This document shows positions 36,297 to 46,157 of a stretch of DNA of 64,000 nt, piece by piece. The stretch covers positions 62,001 through 126,000 of the forward strand of contig NZ_JACHYH010000009.1 in assembly GCF_014192715.1 (NCBI RefSeq), read 5' to 3'. Made by a program: the position numbers and the translations under genes. Positions within the stretch are counted from its first letter, which is position 1. Each line of letters starts with the position of its first letter. The notes under the pieces are model-generated. The model saw nothing but the letters and a program-made list of their open reading frames with translations, did no database searches and was not told the DNA's origin. This stretch comes from Luteibacter sp. Sphag1AF (GTDB taxonomy: Bacteria > Pseudomonadota > Gammaproteobacteria > Xanthomonadales > Rhodanobacteraceae).

Positions 36297-36329
36297 GCGG
36301 CGCTTTGCGATACATCAGGCGGCCGGTCC

Positions 36330-37328
36330 TCAGCGACCGGCCGTCCTGCGATCCATCGGGCCCACTTCGTCAGGATTGAACGGCCACTTCTGAAGCGGCC
36401 CATGCACGCCAAAGTGAGCGGCTGCCTCTTCGGCACTCAGGGGGCCGAGCTTGTCGATCATCCGCTGCACGATCTGGCCACGGGTGCCTTTGGTTCCCAG
36501 CGTGGCCGCGTAGATCACCGCCGCGTTGCCACCGATGCGATTGGACAGGAAGTCTTCTGCCTCGAACGCCGAGAATGGCGCGTAGAACACCTGCATGACC
36601 TCCATGGTCCACGCCCCGAAGATCGACGCGCCCGGCACATAGCATCCCGGGTTGCTGGCCGTGGAAATCACGTGCTTCAGATCCACCCAGCCGGCCTTCG
36701 TCGTGTAGACGTAGCGGGTCTGCTCATTCATGCCGCGCCCGGCCAGCGTCTTCCACCAGTCGCCCGTGGATGCGTGCGCGATGGCATCGTCCACGATGGA
36801 GGCGACGTCCGCCGGGTTGGCGTACTGCTCCAGATCTTCGCGGTCGTGCCACAGCGGCTTGCCCTGCCCGCCCGGAACATCCGGTGCACTCATGCGCTCG
36901 ACACGCGGCGCGTCCTTCGTCACCAGCCGCAGACGCAACTGGTTGTCGGTGTCCGGTTGAATGTCGATGTTGTACTCGCCCAGCGGGCGACCGGTGAGGT
37001 GCTTCATGTAGCTCACCGTAAAGATGTGAACACCGGGGGTGAGAAAAACATCCACCTTCTGGCGGCGATCAAGCATCGCCACTGGCTGCCGGTCAATCAG
37101 CAGCACGGTGTGGGTCATGGACCCTACCGTTCCCTTGTCGCGCACGATGGTCACCGGCAGCGTGCGCTGCGCATCGGCCTGCAACAGGTCGTGACCCAGA
37201 ATGCCCGACGCCGGTACCGGCCTGGCGTCGGCCGGGCGCACTGCCCGGGACGATGACGCACAGCCTGCCAGCGCCGCGCAAAGCGACATGGCCAGAAGGC
37301 CGCCCTGAATCGTTGCCCCAATCTTCAT
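36330..37328 (-). CDS. Hypothetical lipoprotein
   Basis: A 332-residue lipoprotein precursor with lipobox LAGC (Cys23). A beta-sandwich region with VLLIDRQPVAMLDRRQKVDV and VHIFTVSYMKHL resembles DUF2846/PEGA-like domains. The C-terminal 150 residues have no recognised domain. It converges on the TonB-receptor gene. Envelope role likely, function unknown. Confidence 0.65.
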   Translation of the reverse strand: MKIGATIQGGLLAMSLCAALAGCASSSRAVRPADARPVPASGILGHDLLQADAQRTLPVTIVRDKGTVGSMTHTVLLIDRQPVAMLDRRQKVDVFLTPGVHIFTVSYMKHLTGRPLGEYNIDIQPDTDNQLRLRLVTKDAPRVERMSAPDVPGGQGKPLWHDREDLEQYANPADVASIVDDAIAHASTGDWWKTLAGRGMNEQTRYVYTTKAGWVDLKHVISTASNPGCYVPGASIFGAWTMEVMQVFYAPFSAFEAEDFLSNRIGGNAAVIYAATLGTKGTRGQIVQRMIDKLGPLSAEEAAAHFGVHGPLQKWPFNPDEVGPMDRRTAGR

Positions 37329-37472
37329 TCGTGTCCTGTCCTGCGTGTGTGATGGCCCCATGTGTGCCATGCGTTGTCTGGACGTGCGCCGGTAACAGCA
37401 ATGGCGTGCAGCACGATGAAGCGCAGCACGAATCGCCAGAGCGGCCCGGCGTTCACCGTTTCGTTGTGTTCC

Positions 37473-38882
37473 TCAGGGCGCGCATGCACAGTCGACCAGC
37501 TCCGGCGGCGGTGTCGGGCAGAGGATGAGCGCCGCATCCGGTCGCGCGAAGGCGCGCTTCAGCACCGGGGCGCCGCATGCGTAGCCTTCGCCTGTGCAAC
37601 CATTTTTCGGAAGCGCCATGCAGGCATCTGCCTCGCTGAAGTCAGCCAGCCACGAGGTGAGCTGGGCCGAGACGTATTTCATCTTCCCGCCGACCATCAC
37701 GAAGTGGACGTTGGTGCTCCGCGACTCGATCACTTCAACCGCCATCATTCCCGGATCGGTATCGCCGACGCGGAACGCGGCAAGGTCCGCCTGTGCGCCC
37801 GGTGCGATCACGCCGATCTGGCCGGTCATGCCGAGGGCTGAGGCGGGATGCGACGTCATCATGGCCAGCAGCGACTCGCTGGTCACATCCGCGTCGTCCA
37901 TCCGCAGGGCGCGGGCAAAGCGCGCTTCATCCAGCAGCGTGGTCGACCCGCTGGGCATCCAGTCTGTGCCGAGGCTGATCGACACGCCCTTGCTTTGCAG
38001 AAGCCCGATGGGCGCGGTGGCGTTGTACAGATCCATGTTGCTGCGCGGCGACCAGAGCATGGCGGTGTGCGTCCTGGCCATGCGAGCGGCAAGTTCGTCG
38101 TCCACTGCCACCGCGTGCACGAGGGTCAGGGGCTCCGTCTGTGCATAGGTTTCCCTGCTTTCCAGAAGGCAGGCAAGCTCTCGCCGACTGGCCGCATCCG
38201 TGCCCTCGCCCGCATGCACCAGCGTGGGATGCGACGAGGACAGGATGCGATGTTGCGTGCAGTCTTCAGGCGGCAGCTTCGTGCCGCGCCCGAACGGAAA
38301 CGTGATGTTCTTCACCGGCGCGAACCAGCCCGCATCCGGATTGCGGGTCAACCCTTTCGCACCGCCACGGCCGGCAAGCGTCGTGGTGCCCGATGCCAGA
38401 TGGCGCAGCTCTACCAGTGCAATGGGCGGCTTTCTGCCGGTGCGGTTGACCAGGTCGCCGGGCCACAGCGACGGATCAGCCTGCCAGTCGCGATGGGATG
38501 CCATGGTGTTCGCAGGACGCTTCAGCGGCTCGCCGGTGCTGTAATTGAGATGTTCGTGCAGGTTGATGAGCCCTGGCGTGACCACCTCGCCGGGGCAATC
38601 CATCTGCGTGGTGTCGGCGTCGGGAGCCACGGCATCGCATCCCACGCTTTCGATCCTGCCATCGGCACCGATCTGCACCGTGCCGCCCAGCAGAAGCTTT
38701 TCGCCGGCCAGGATGTTGGAGCGAATGGCCAGCCGCCCGTTGGCCGCCTTTGCCGTGACGTTGCACACCTTGTGCGGGTCCACATAGCCCGACACGCAGG
38801 TCACCACGTCGGCAGCGGACGCCGCCATGGATATGCCAGCCAGCAGCGCGCCGGCGATGCACAAAACCATCTTTCCGTTCAT
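37473..38882 (-). CDS. Exported amidohydrolase-superfamily enzyme, last gene of the lipid cluster
   Basis: A 469-residue precursor with a Sec signal (MVLCIAGALLAGISMAASAA). Metal ligands of the TIM-barrel hydrolases are visible: NLHEHLN (His109, His111), SHPTLVHAGEGTD, LTLVHAVAVDD and LGTDWMPSGS (Asp). A Cys-rich tail (GCTGEGYACG to LVDCACAP) suggests disulphides. The ATG overlaps the stop of the flippase-like gene as ATGA, so it belongs to the operon. It could trim or inactivate the exported product in the periplasm. Substrate unknown. Confidence 0.8.
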   Translation of the reverse strand: MNGKMVLCIAGALLAGISMAASAADVVTCVSGYVDPHKVCNVTAKAANGRLAIRSNILAGEKLLLGGTVQIGADGRIESVGCDAVAPDADTTQMDCPGEVVTPGLINLHEHLNYSTGEPLKRPANTMASHRDWQADPSLWPGDLVNRTGRKPPIALVELRHLASGTTTLAGRGGAKGLTRNPDAGWFAPVKNITFPFGRGTKLPPEDCTQHRILSSSHPTLVHAGEGTDAASRRELACLLESRETYAQTEPLTLVHAVAVDDELAARMARTHTAMLWSPRSNMDLYNATAPIGLLQSKGVSISLGTDWMPSGSTTLLDEARFARALRMDDADVTSESLLAMMTSHPASALGMTGQIGVIAPGAQADLAAFRVGDTDPGMMAVEVIESRSTNVHFVMVGGKMKYVSAQLTSWLADFSEADACMALPKNGCTGEGYACGAPVLKRAFARPDAALILCPTPPPELVDCACAP

Positions 38883-39934
38883 GCGCTTTTTTCCTGAGGG
38901 GTGGCCGATGCAACGCGCGCGGCCCGGTCGTCGCGGAGTGCTTCGCGCACGTCCGACAGGCCCGCCTGACCACCCACGAAAGCAATCAGCGATGCCGAGG
39001 CAACAACAAGGAAGTTGAGCAGGCACAGCAGCGAGAAACCGGTGGCCTGCGTTTCAGACAGGCCAAGCGCGGTGAGCGCCGAGGCCACGGCGACTTCGCG
39101 GGTGCCGATACCGCCGATGGACAGCGGCAACGAGGCGACGATAGTCGCCATCGTCACAATCGCGTAGGTCACCAGCGGATTGATGTCTGTGGACACGGCG
39201 CGGCAGAACACATAGGTCTGCGCCACGATCAGCGCCTGCGACGCCACCGAGATCACAAATGCCTTGAACATCGTGCGCCGGCTGATAAGCGCCACCACCT
39301 GATGGTCAGCCGCCGTGCCAGCCGCCAGGCGGCCCAGTCGCGCGAGCGTCTTCGCCGCCAGCTTTTCCACGCGCAGCTGAAACCAGCGCGGCCAGACCAG
39401 CAATGCCACCGACGCCAGCGCCAGTACGGCGAATGCGACGCGCACGCCAATCACCACATAGCCATGATTGCCGGAGCCCACCGTGGCGCCGAACGCGGCG
39501 GCTACCACCAACGTGGGCACCACATCGAATATGCGATCGAACACCACGGAGGTAGCTGACGAAGGAAGCGAGGAGGCGTGTTCGCGCGCCAGCCAGATGC
39601 GGACCAGCTCCCCCACGCGTCCCGGACTGACGATGCCAAGAAAGAACGCGGCACCGTAGGTACGCAGCAGCTCGCCCGTCGGAAGCGGGCGGCCCACGTC
39701 GGCCATGATGACGTTCCAGCGGACGGCACGGATGCCCATCACCGCCAGGCCCAGCACGACGCCCACGCCCGCATACGCCGGATGCAGTCCGGCAATGTCG
39801 CGGTCAATGTGCGAGAACACACGGGACTTGACGCACAGCCACGAGAAAAGGCCAAGACCCACCAGCAGGCGCAGCCAGCTGGATCGCAGCAGCGGCGCCA
39901 GCCGCCGTCGCGAAAGCACGTTATCCATGAGCAT
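38879..39934 (-). CDS. LPG-synthase-TM/flippase-like membrane protein (UPF0104)
   Basis: A 351-residue inner-membrane protein with about eight helices and the family patterns LLRTYGAAFFLGIVSPGRVG and ASLPLSIGGIGTREVAVAS. The family covers the flippase half of MprF and many stand-alone proteins thought to move lipids across the inner membrane. ATG 39934 has GGAAGG upstream and overlaps the end of the PAP2 gene by 14 bases; its own stop overlaps the amidohydrolase start. In this operon it is the best candidate for exporting a lipid-like product. Confidence 0.85.
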   Translation of the reverse strand: MLMDNVLSRRRLAPLLRSSWLRLLVGLGLFSWLCVKSRVFSHIDRDIAGLHPAYAGVGVVLGLAVMGIRAVRWNVIMADVGRPLPTGELLRTYGAAFFLGIVSPGRVGELVRIWLAREHASSLPSSATSVVFDRIFDVVPTLVVAAAFGATVGSGNHGYVVIGVRVAFAVLALASVALLVWPRWFQLRVEKLAAKTLARLGRLAAGTAADHQVVALISRRTMFKAFVISVASQALIVAQTYVFCRAVSTDINPLVTYAIVTMATIVASLPLSIGGIGTREVAVASALTALGLSETQATGFSLLCLLNFLVVASASLIAFVGGQAGLSDVREALRDDRAARVASATPQEKSA

Positions 39935-40652
39935 GGGCCTTCCGGCGCGCGTCGCCGAGCATCGCCACCGGCACATAACCGCAGATCAAGCCGACGTAGA
40001 TACCCGCCACCACATCACCCACGAAATGCGTATTCGTCATGACGAAGAAAAGCAGCGAAATGACGGAGAACACGATCAAAGGCAAGCGCCACCGGGGATA
40101 CATCGCCATCAACGGAATCACCACGGCCAGCAGCGCCACGGTGGAACCGGAAGGAAATGCGCTGTATTGCTTGTCCGCGCCCTGGAAGGCATTGAACGTG
40201 TGGATGCCATCGTTGATGAAGCCGTGGCTGGCGATGCAGTCGTAGGCGCGACTTTGCGGCGCTCCTACGTTCATCACCTCGCGCGGCCAGGTGCGGCCGA
40301 ACGCGAGCTTCAGCACCGACTTGACCTCCAGCGCCACCAGCAGCGACAGGCTGACCACAAACCACTCCGACTCGCCGCGTGAGGCAGGACGCGAACTGCG
40401 ACGCAGCACGTAAACGATGGCGTAGATCATCGCCACCGGAGTCAGCACGATGGGCACGTCCAGGAAGCTGCGCATCCACAGATGCGTGTCCAGGCCGTGC
40501 AGGTGAATCCAGACCGCCAGCGGCCGATCCACCCACAGGATGCATGCCAGAGAAAGCGGCACGGTGATAAGAAGGCCCCAGACCATGATCCGGAACACGT
40601 TCCGCCAGGCAAGGTGATCCGTCGGCCCTGCGGTTGCCGTTGAATAATTCAT
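39921..40652 (-). CDS. PAP2-superfamily membrane phosphatase
   Basis: A 243-residue membrane protein with six helices. PAP2 motifs are seen as LKLAFGRTWPRE (motif 1), FPSGST (motif 2) and MTNTHFVGD with His209 and Asp213 (motif 3). Motif 2 reads PSGS where PSGH is usual, so the first catalytic His is missing and activity may be altered. ATG 40652 has AGGAAGG at good spacing. Usual substrates are phosphatidate, lysophosphatidate or polyprenyl diphosphate. Confidence 0.82.
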   Translation of the reverse strand: MNYSTATAGPTDHLAWRNVFRIMVWGLLITVPLSLACILWVDRPLAVWIHLHGLDTHLWMRSFLDVPIVLTPVAMIYAIVYVLRRSSRPASRGESEWFVVSLSLLVALEVKSVLKLAFGRTWPREVMNVGAPQSRAYDCIASHGFINDGIHTFNAFQGADKQYSAFPSGSTVALLAVVIPLMAMYPRWRLPLIVFSVISLLFFVMTNTHFVGDVVAGIYVGLICGYVPVAMLGDARRKAHAHG

Positions 40653-40664
40653 GTGCATCCTTCC

Positions 40665-41744
40665 TCAGCCGATGTGGCCCGGCGCCGTTGACTCTTCAGC
40701 GACGACGTCAACCGCCCGCGCCCTCCCGACCTTTTCACCATTCAGGAAGCGCGCGGCGAACTCTTTCCGGTGGTCGTGATACTTGGAAACGATGCCCACG
40801 CCCTTCAGCAGTCGGATCATCTGGAACGGGATATCGACCTGGCCACGCATGAACGCCGTATTGGCCGATGCGCGGAACGCGTGGTGGTTGTTGTGCCACT
40901 CGCCGGCCAGGTAGCCGTAGAAGCGCTGATTCAGCGCGAGCGTGCGGCGATCCATATCCCAGCCATCTACCTGCTTCGGCTTCTCCGGCGTACCGTGCCC
41001 GCGGAAGTTGAAATCCCGCACGATGGCATGCCAGCAGAACTGCACGGCAAACCATGCCATCAACGTCGGCATGCCGCCCATGGCGTAGAACACACCCGCC
41101 CAGAACACCGTGGCAAAGGCCCAGCGGCCGAGGTAATGCGGAATGGACTCCACGCAGGCCCAGCGCTGGAACGACTCATAAGACGAAAACGGCATGCCCA
41201 CGTGGGCCAGCCGCGCTTTCACGTGCTCGTACTGCGCCGGGGTAATGTCCGTGTCGATCTCGAAGTACGACGCCGCGTAATTTCCCAGCCAGCTCAGCTG
41301 CGGGCCATTCGGGTCTTCGTCTTCATCCGCCTTGGTGTGATGCACGTGATGCACCAGCGCATAGACTTCTTCGCGGTAACCCAGCGGATTGAACCAGAGG
41401 CACAGTTTGGGAATGATCGGATGGGAAAACTGGAACGCCCGATGACTGCAATAACGGTGATACCAGATCGTGTTGGCCACGTTGGCCAGCACCGAGAAGA
41501 TCACGAAATACAGCACCATCGTCGACACGCTGACGTAGTACGCGAAGAAGATGATGGTCGGAATCACCATCAGGAAATGACTGAACTCGAACGCCGCGTG
41601 CAGCGTGCGGCGGCGATCCGCCAGGAAGTTCAGTGACTGGCCGTACTGGCGCAGCGCCTCCCTTACCGTGACCCGCTTGCGCTTCCCTTCGGCATCGCGC
41701 AGGGAATAAGCCCTCGGCAGCAACCTCAAACTTTGATCGTTCAC
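40665..41744 (-). CDS. Membrane acyl-CoA/acyl-lipid desaturase
   Basis: A 359-residue membrane di-iron desaturase. The three histidine boxes are HRYCSH (96-101), HHVHH (132-136) and HNNHH near 282, as in delta-9 acyl-CoA desaturases. Four transmembrane helices are predicted by eye around residues 50-90 and 200-235. It is one of three di-iron membrane enzymes of the operon and lies between the PAP2 and the GNAT-like genes. Confidence 0.88.
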   Translation of the reverse strand: MNDQSLRLLPRAYSLRDAEGKRKRVTVREALRQYGQSLNFLADRRRTLHAAFEFSHFLMVIPTIIFFAYYVSVSTMVLYFVIFSVLANVANTIWYHRYCSHRAFQFSHPIIPKLCLWFNPLGYREEVYALVHHVHHTKADEDEDPNGPQLSWLGNYAASYFEIDTDITPAQYEHVKARLAHVGMPFSSYESFQRWACVESIPHYLGRWAFATVFWAGVFYAMGGMPTLMAWFAVQFCWHAIVRDFNFRGHGTPEKPKQVDGWDMDRRTLALNQRFYGYLAGEWHNNHHAFRASANTAFMRGQVDIPFQMIRLLKGVGIVSKYHDHRKEFAARFLNGEKVGRARAVDVVAEESTAPGHIG

Positions 41745-41793
41745 TTAAAAGTCCCCACGTTCAGCCGCCACTGCGGCGTATCCAACAACCAGG

Positions 41794-42753
41794 TCAGGAA
41801 TCGGCCGCGACAGGCGTGCCGCGACGGGTGAATCGGGTCAGCGCATGGATGCGGCTGCGGACATGCGCCGCGAACAACGCTTTCAGGTACATCGCCACCG
41901 ACAGGCGCACCTCACGGTGGGTGAGGCATCCGCAGATCAGCAGCGCGTCGCCCGCTTCCAGGCGGATGTTGTCTTTCCAGAAACGCGCGAGCACCGGCTT
42001 GATGCTTTGCGCCGAGGTGAAGGGGCGCCCATAGATGTGCCCCGGGTAAGCGCTGCGAATCACGGACACATCGCTTTCCCACGTTTTCCCCGGCGACAGG
42101 ACACCCGCCATGAAGGCCGCTACCCGACGGCTGCGATCCTCATCGCGCGCCTTGCGGCGGTCGATGCGCGGATACACGCTGTGCGGAAGGATCGAATAGG
42201 CCAACCGGTACACACTCGGGTTCTGCGTGCGGAATACCACCGACATCGGTTTGCCCGAATACGGAAAGTGCGCGCACAACATCTCGTGCACCAGCATCGA
42301 GCCGATGGTGTGCCGACCCACGGCCATCAGCGGAATCGAACGGATGTTCATGTTGTCGATGTAGACGATGCGCTCGCCCACGCCCTCCACGATGCGGATG
42401 CCGGTGAACCCCACCAGTTCGCGATCCAGGAATACGGCCCACAGGTCGTTCAGCGTCTTGAAGTAATCCGGCTTGCCCAGCCAGTGAAACGAGGTATCCG
42501 CCTGGTACAACGCGTCGGTCTCGCGCGCGAAGCCTTCCAGCACGGCACGCTGAGCTGCCGCGTCCAGCCGGGTGTCCGGCCGGCTCACGCGAAATACGTC
42601 GAACCGTCCGCGACGCTTCTTGGCGCCCGCAGCCTTGTGGAAAATGTCGTACAGCACCGCACTCGCTCCTTCGATGGATGTCTTGATCCGTTTCTTCAGG
42701 CCAAACGCCACCCCCGGGCCTGTTCCCGGACACATTGACGTCGTCTCTCGCAT
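41794..42753 (-). CDS. GNAT-fold-like protein, possible N- or O-acyltransferase
   Basis: A protein of about 319 residues. The middle resembles a GNAT fold: VFLDRELVGFTGIRIVEG, then YIDNMNIRSIPLM followed by AVGRHTIGSMLVHEML in the place of the acyl-CoA loop (145-151), and RTQNPSVYRLAYSIL as motif B. The C-terminal third has a Cys pair (ICGCLTHRE). It has no signal peptide. The start is uncertain (42753 used; 42735 also possible). It lies 41 bases after plsB. By context it may transfer an acyl chain to an amine or hydroxyl; this is inference. Confidence 0.6.
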   Translation of the reverse strand: MRETTSMCPGTGPGVAFGLKKRIKTSIEGASAVLYDIFHKAAGAKKRRGRFDVFRVSRPDTRLDAAAQRAVLEGFARETDALYQADTSFHWLGKPDYFKTLNDLWAVFLDRELVGFTGIRIVEGVGERIVYIDNMNIRSIPLMAVGRHTIGSMLVHEMLCAHFPYSGKPMSVVFRTQNPSVYRLAYSILPHSVYPRIDRRKARDEDRSRRVAAFMAGVLSPGKTWESDVSVIRSAYPGHIYGRPFTSAQSIKPVLARFWKDNIRLEAGDALLICGCLTHREVRLSVAMYLKALFAAHVRSRIHALTRFTRRGTPVAADS

Positions 42754-42794
42754 GAACTTTTTGCGCCAGCCCCCGCTGGCTCCCCTGCTTCTCT

Positions 42795-45314
42795 TTACGT
42801 AGCCTTGCCTGCTTCCGGCACGATGCGCTCGATGGCATGGCGCAGCTCGCGGCCCAGAAGTTCGCGCGCATCGCGCGCCCATAGCGCCAGCGTGTCATCG
42901 AACACGAGGCATCCCGCATCGTTCAGGCGCACCAGACCGGAATCGCGCAGTTTGTGGATGAAGACGCGGAATAGTGATTTGTCGAAGAATTCCGGCGCGG
43001 CCTTTGCATGCAGCAGGCTCAGGCGCTGCGCGGCGTAATGGCAGATGGTTTCCAGCTGGCCGGTAGACAGCGTGCCGCTGCCGTTCTTCACCAGCACGGC
43101 CATCGTGATGTAGTAGCGCTCCAGCGCCTGGCGCAGCGGTTGACCCACACCGCGCAGCAAGGCCGCCCCGTCGGAATCACCCGAAAGCGTTTCGACCACT
43201 TCCTGCCCCGGCTCGCCGGTGACGACCAGCAGGCCCTCGCGCAACAGCAACGCATGCGCCGAATCCATCTGCGCCATGAAGCCCGCCTCGTCCCACGGCA
43301 GGAACAGCTCGGCTTTGACGAAAGCGTAGATATGCCGCGCGATGGTCCGGATGCGCGACAGCGGCATGCGCTGGGTCTGCATCAGGCAGTTGGCGATCAC
43401 GCCCGCCGCCACGAACAGATGGAGACTGTTGTTCCGGTACCACGACAGCAGAACCGCGTCGGCCTCGCGAATGCGCAGGACATCGCCCAACTCATGCTTC
43501 ACCCGTTCCAGCACGCCCAGTTCCAGGCCATAGCCCACCATCTGTTCGGGGGTCATGCCGGTTACGGTGACGCGCTGGTCGTACACCACCTGGCTCAGCA
43601 GCGTTTTCAGCAAGGCCAGATGGGCCAGCAGATCACTTTCGGCCATTGCATGACGCGGCGCAGACAGCAGCGCCGTCGCCAGCAGGTTCACCGGATTCAC
43701 GTCCGCAGCCGCATTGACGTTGATGTTGATGCGCATGGCGAGGTCGTCGATCGCCCTGGTAAGCCATGCCGGTTTCTCGCGTGCGCCCGGTGAGGCTTCG
43801 GCCTCCCACCCTGGCGCACTGGCATCCAGCACATCGGCCAGGTACACGGGCTGGCCGAAGTTGACGACGACCTGGCCGTAACGCGAGCGCAGCACGCCCG
43901 GCAGGCTGGTGATCAGCTTCCAGATGCTCTCGTTTTTCTTCGCCGCCCCAGACAGCTCGTCGATGTAGCTGCCGCCTTCCATGATTTTTTCGTAGCCGAT
44001 ATAGACAGGCTGGAACATCACGGGGCGCGACCGTTCACGCAGGAAAGCGCGCACCGTCATGGACAGCGTGCCCGCTTTGGGCTGTTGCAGCCGGCCCGTG
44101 CGCGAGCGGCCGCCTTCAATGAAGTATTCGATGGAATAGCCACGGCTGATGAGCTGGGCCATGTATTCGGAGAACACGGCCGAGTACAGCGGACTGCCCT
44201 TGATGTTGCGGCGCAGATAGAAGGCACCGCACTTGCGCAGCACACGTCCCACGAGCGGCAGATTGAGGTTCACGCCGGCCGCGATGTGTGGCGGCACGAT
44301 GGAGTGCGTGTACAGAATGTAGGACAGCAGCAGATAGTCCATGTGGCTGCGATGGCTGGGCACATAGATCACCTCGTAGCCCCTGGAGGCATCCTTGAAC
44401 GCATCGAGGTTGCGCACGGAAATGCCGCGGTACAGCCGGTTCCACACCGGCTTGAGGATGAAGCTGAGGGAGCGGACAGCGGGATGGGAATAGTCCGCTG
44501 CAATTTCCAGTGCGAATGAAAGTGCCTGCTTCGTGGCGCGATCGGCCGTCATGCTGGAACGACGGGCGTGATCGGCGATGGCGTCACGCACGGAAGGCGA
44601 TGCCATCAACTGATCAATGACCACGCGACGCGTGGACAGGTCCGGCCCGACCACGGCCGTTCGGGTGCCACGGAAATGCGAGCGCAGCGTACGGGCCAGC
44701 TTGCGCACCGTACGTTCGGGCGCCTGCCCCTCGTCCACCAGCGTGCGCAGCGACACCGGTACAGCGAAGCGCACATGGGTGTCGCGGCCGTTCAGAAGCA
44801 GTGCCATCAGGCGGCGCATGCGCCCGCCCAGGCCCCACGTTTCGGCGAACAGCACCGAGAACCAGCCTTTGCTGCGGGTGGGCGCGCGACCCACAAACAT
44901 GGACACGGGAATCAACTCGACATCCAGCGAGGGATCGCGGCGGTGCGCCTGAACCAGTGCGATCAACTCGACCGGATAGGCACGCCTGCGCTGTCCCCGG
45001 TTGTGCAGCGCGAATGCAGCACGGTGGCCGGCCCCAGCCTGCTCGTCCAGTGGCATCGGCAGGAATGCTGGCGGCAATCCGGCTTCGCGCGCCGCCTCAT
45101 CCAGGATCAGCAGATTGGACAGGCCGTCCTGCTCAAACACGTAACAGACCGCACGCTTACTGTCCTCAGGCACACGGCACAGGATGTCGATTTTCAGCCA
45201 CGGCGCCACCAGAGCGCCCAGGAGGCGCGCCCACAGGGGTTTCTCCCCTGGCGTCGCGGATGCGTGACGGGAGCGGAGAAAGGACGGCGATGTATCGGAC
45301 AGCGGCTTGGACAT
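42795..45314 (-). CDS. plsB: Glycerol-3-phosphate acyltransferase, PlsB type
   Basis: An 839-residue membrane-bound acyltransferase. Block I is HRSHMD (321-326), block II GAFYLRRN, block III FIEGGRSRTG and block IV VFQPVYIGYEKI-like, all in order. It normally puts the first acyl group on sn-glycerol 3-phosphate from acyl-ACP or acyl-CoA. The length equals that of the housekeeping enzyme, so it could be the only plsB of the genome, but its place inside a lipid-modifying operon suggests a dedicated copy. AAGG precedes ATG 45314. Confidence 0.92.
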   Translation of the reverse strand: MSKPLSDTSPSFLRSRHASATPGEKPLWARLLGALVAPWLKIDILCRVPEDSKRAVCYVFEQDGLSNLLILDEAAREAGLPPAFLPMPLDEQAGAGHRAAFALHNRGQRRRAYPVELIALVQAHRRDPSLDVELIPVSMFVGRAPTRSKGWFSVLFAETWGLGGRMRRLMALLLNGRDTHVRFAVPVSLRTLVDEGQAPERTVRKLARTLRSHFRGTRTAVVGPDLSTRRVVIDQLMASPSVRDAIADHARRSSMTADRATKQALSFALEIAADYSHPAVRSLSFILKPVWNRLYRGISVRNLDAFKDASRGYEVIYVPSHRSHMDYLLLSYILYTHSIVPPHIAAGVNLNLPLVGRVLRKCGAFYLRRNIKGSPLYSAVFSEYMAQLISRGYSIEYFIEGGRSRTGRLQQPKAGTLSMTVRAFLRERSRPVMFQPVYIGYEKIMEGGSYIDELSGAAKKNESIWKLITSLPGVLRSRYGQVVVNFGQPVYLADVLDASAPGWEAEASPGAREKPAWLTRAIDDLAMRININVNAAADVNPVNLLATALLSAPRHAMAESDLLAHLALLKTLLSQVVYDQRVTVTGMTPEQMVGYGLELGVLERVKHELGDVLRIREADAVLLSWYRNNSLHLFVAAGVIANCLMQTQRMPLSRIRTIARHIYAFVKAELFLPWDEAGFMAQMDSAHALLLREGLLVVTGEPGQEVVETLSGDSDGAALLRGVGQPLRQALERYYITMAVLVKNGSGTLSTGQLETICHYAAQRLSLLHAKAAPEFFDKSLFRVFIHKLRDSGLVRLNDAGCLVFDDTLALWARDARELLGRELRHAIERIVPEAGKAT

Positions 45315-45368
45315 GAGACCTTGAAGCGTCAGGTGGAACCGATAAGACAAATGCAGAGCGATCCGGCG

Positions 45369-46157
45369 TCAGGCCGGAGCGGACATCGCCATGACCATGC
45401 GGCCCAGCGCACGGCGCGGTATGAAGCGCACAGCGAACGCCATGATCTTGTTCATGGCTCCGGGCACCATCACACGGTCACCGCGCATCATGGCGCGGTA
45501 GCCAGCCATGCCGACGCCAGCGGCGGTGGCCAGCGTCTTGCCTTTCACCAGCTTTGAATCCTGCATCGCCGCCTTGTCCTGGAAACCCGATGAGGTGGGA
45601 CCCGGGCAGAATGTGGTGACGGTGACGCCGGTATGCGCCAGCTCGGTGGCAAGCGCATCGGACAGCGACAACAGGTATGCCTTCGTGGCGTAGTACACCG
45701 CCATGAACGGGCCGGGCTGGAAGGCAGCCAGCGACGACACATTCATGATCTTGCCGCGCCGCTCGATCAGCTGCGGAAGGAAGCGCTTGCACAGCACCGT
45801 CGGCGCCAGCATGTTGAGCTGGCTCATGGCCAGTTCCGCTTCCAGTGACGCGCCGACGAACTCGCCAAACACGCCCACTCCGGCGTTGTTCACCAGGTAG
45901 TCGATGGCAATGCCCCTGCCCTGCACCGTCTCGAACAGGCCCTGCGCCGCGCCCGGCACACTGAGGTCGGTCGCCACCGTGGTCACGCGAATACCATAGG
46001 TGCGCGTCCATTCGGTACGCAGTTCATCCAGTGCCGGCTGGCTGCGTGCGGTCAGCACAAGGTCAATGCCGTCCGCCGCGAAAGCTTCAGCAATGGCCCG
46101 GCCAATGCCGCTGCTGGCTCCGGTCACCAGCGCGGTCTGTCGCTCTGGCGCGTTCAA
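45369..46157 (-). CDS. Short-chain dehydrogenase/reductase
   Basis: A 262-residue classical SDR: TGASSGIG (12-19), NNAGVG (90-95), NVSS (139-142) and Y155-x3-K159. The start is TTG at 46157, which overlaps the HAD stop as TTGA and has AAGGAG eight bases upstream. It resembles acyl-reducing SDRs (KAR/DltE-like). In the operon it may reduce a keto group on the acyl chain. Confidence 0.87.
   Translation of the reverse strand: MNAPERQTALVTGASSGIGRAIAEAFAADGIDLVLTARSQPALDELRTEWTRTYGIRVTTVATDLSVPGAAQGLFETVQGRGIAIDYLVNNAGVGVFGEFVGASLEAELAMSQLNMLAPTVLCKRFLPQLIERRGKIMNVSSLAAFQPGPFMAVYYATKAYLLSLSDALATELAHTGVTVTTFCPGPTSSGFQDKAAMQDSKLVKGKTLATAAGVGMAGYRAMMRGDRVMVPGAMNKIMAFAVRFIPRRALGRMVMAMSAPA

Noticed and set aside
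41794-42753. Calling the GNAT-like protein a LuxI-type autoinducer synthase or FeeM
   Set aside because: The conserved residues of LuxI (Arg-Phe-Trp, Asp-Asp patterns near the N-terminus) are not seen and no LuxR gene is near; only a general GNAT-like pattern is visible.
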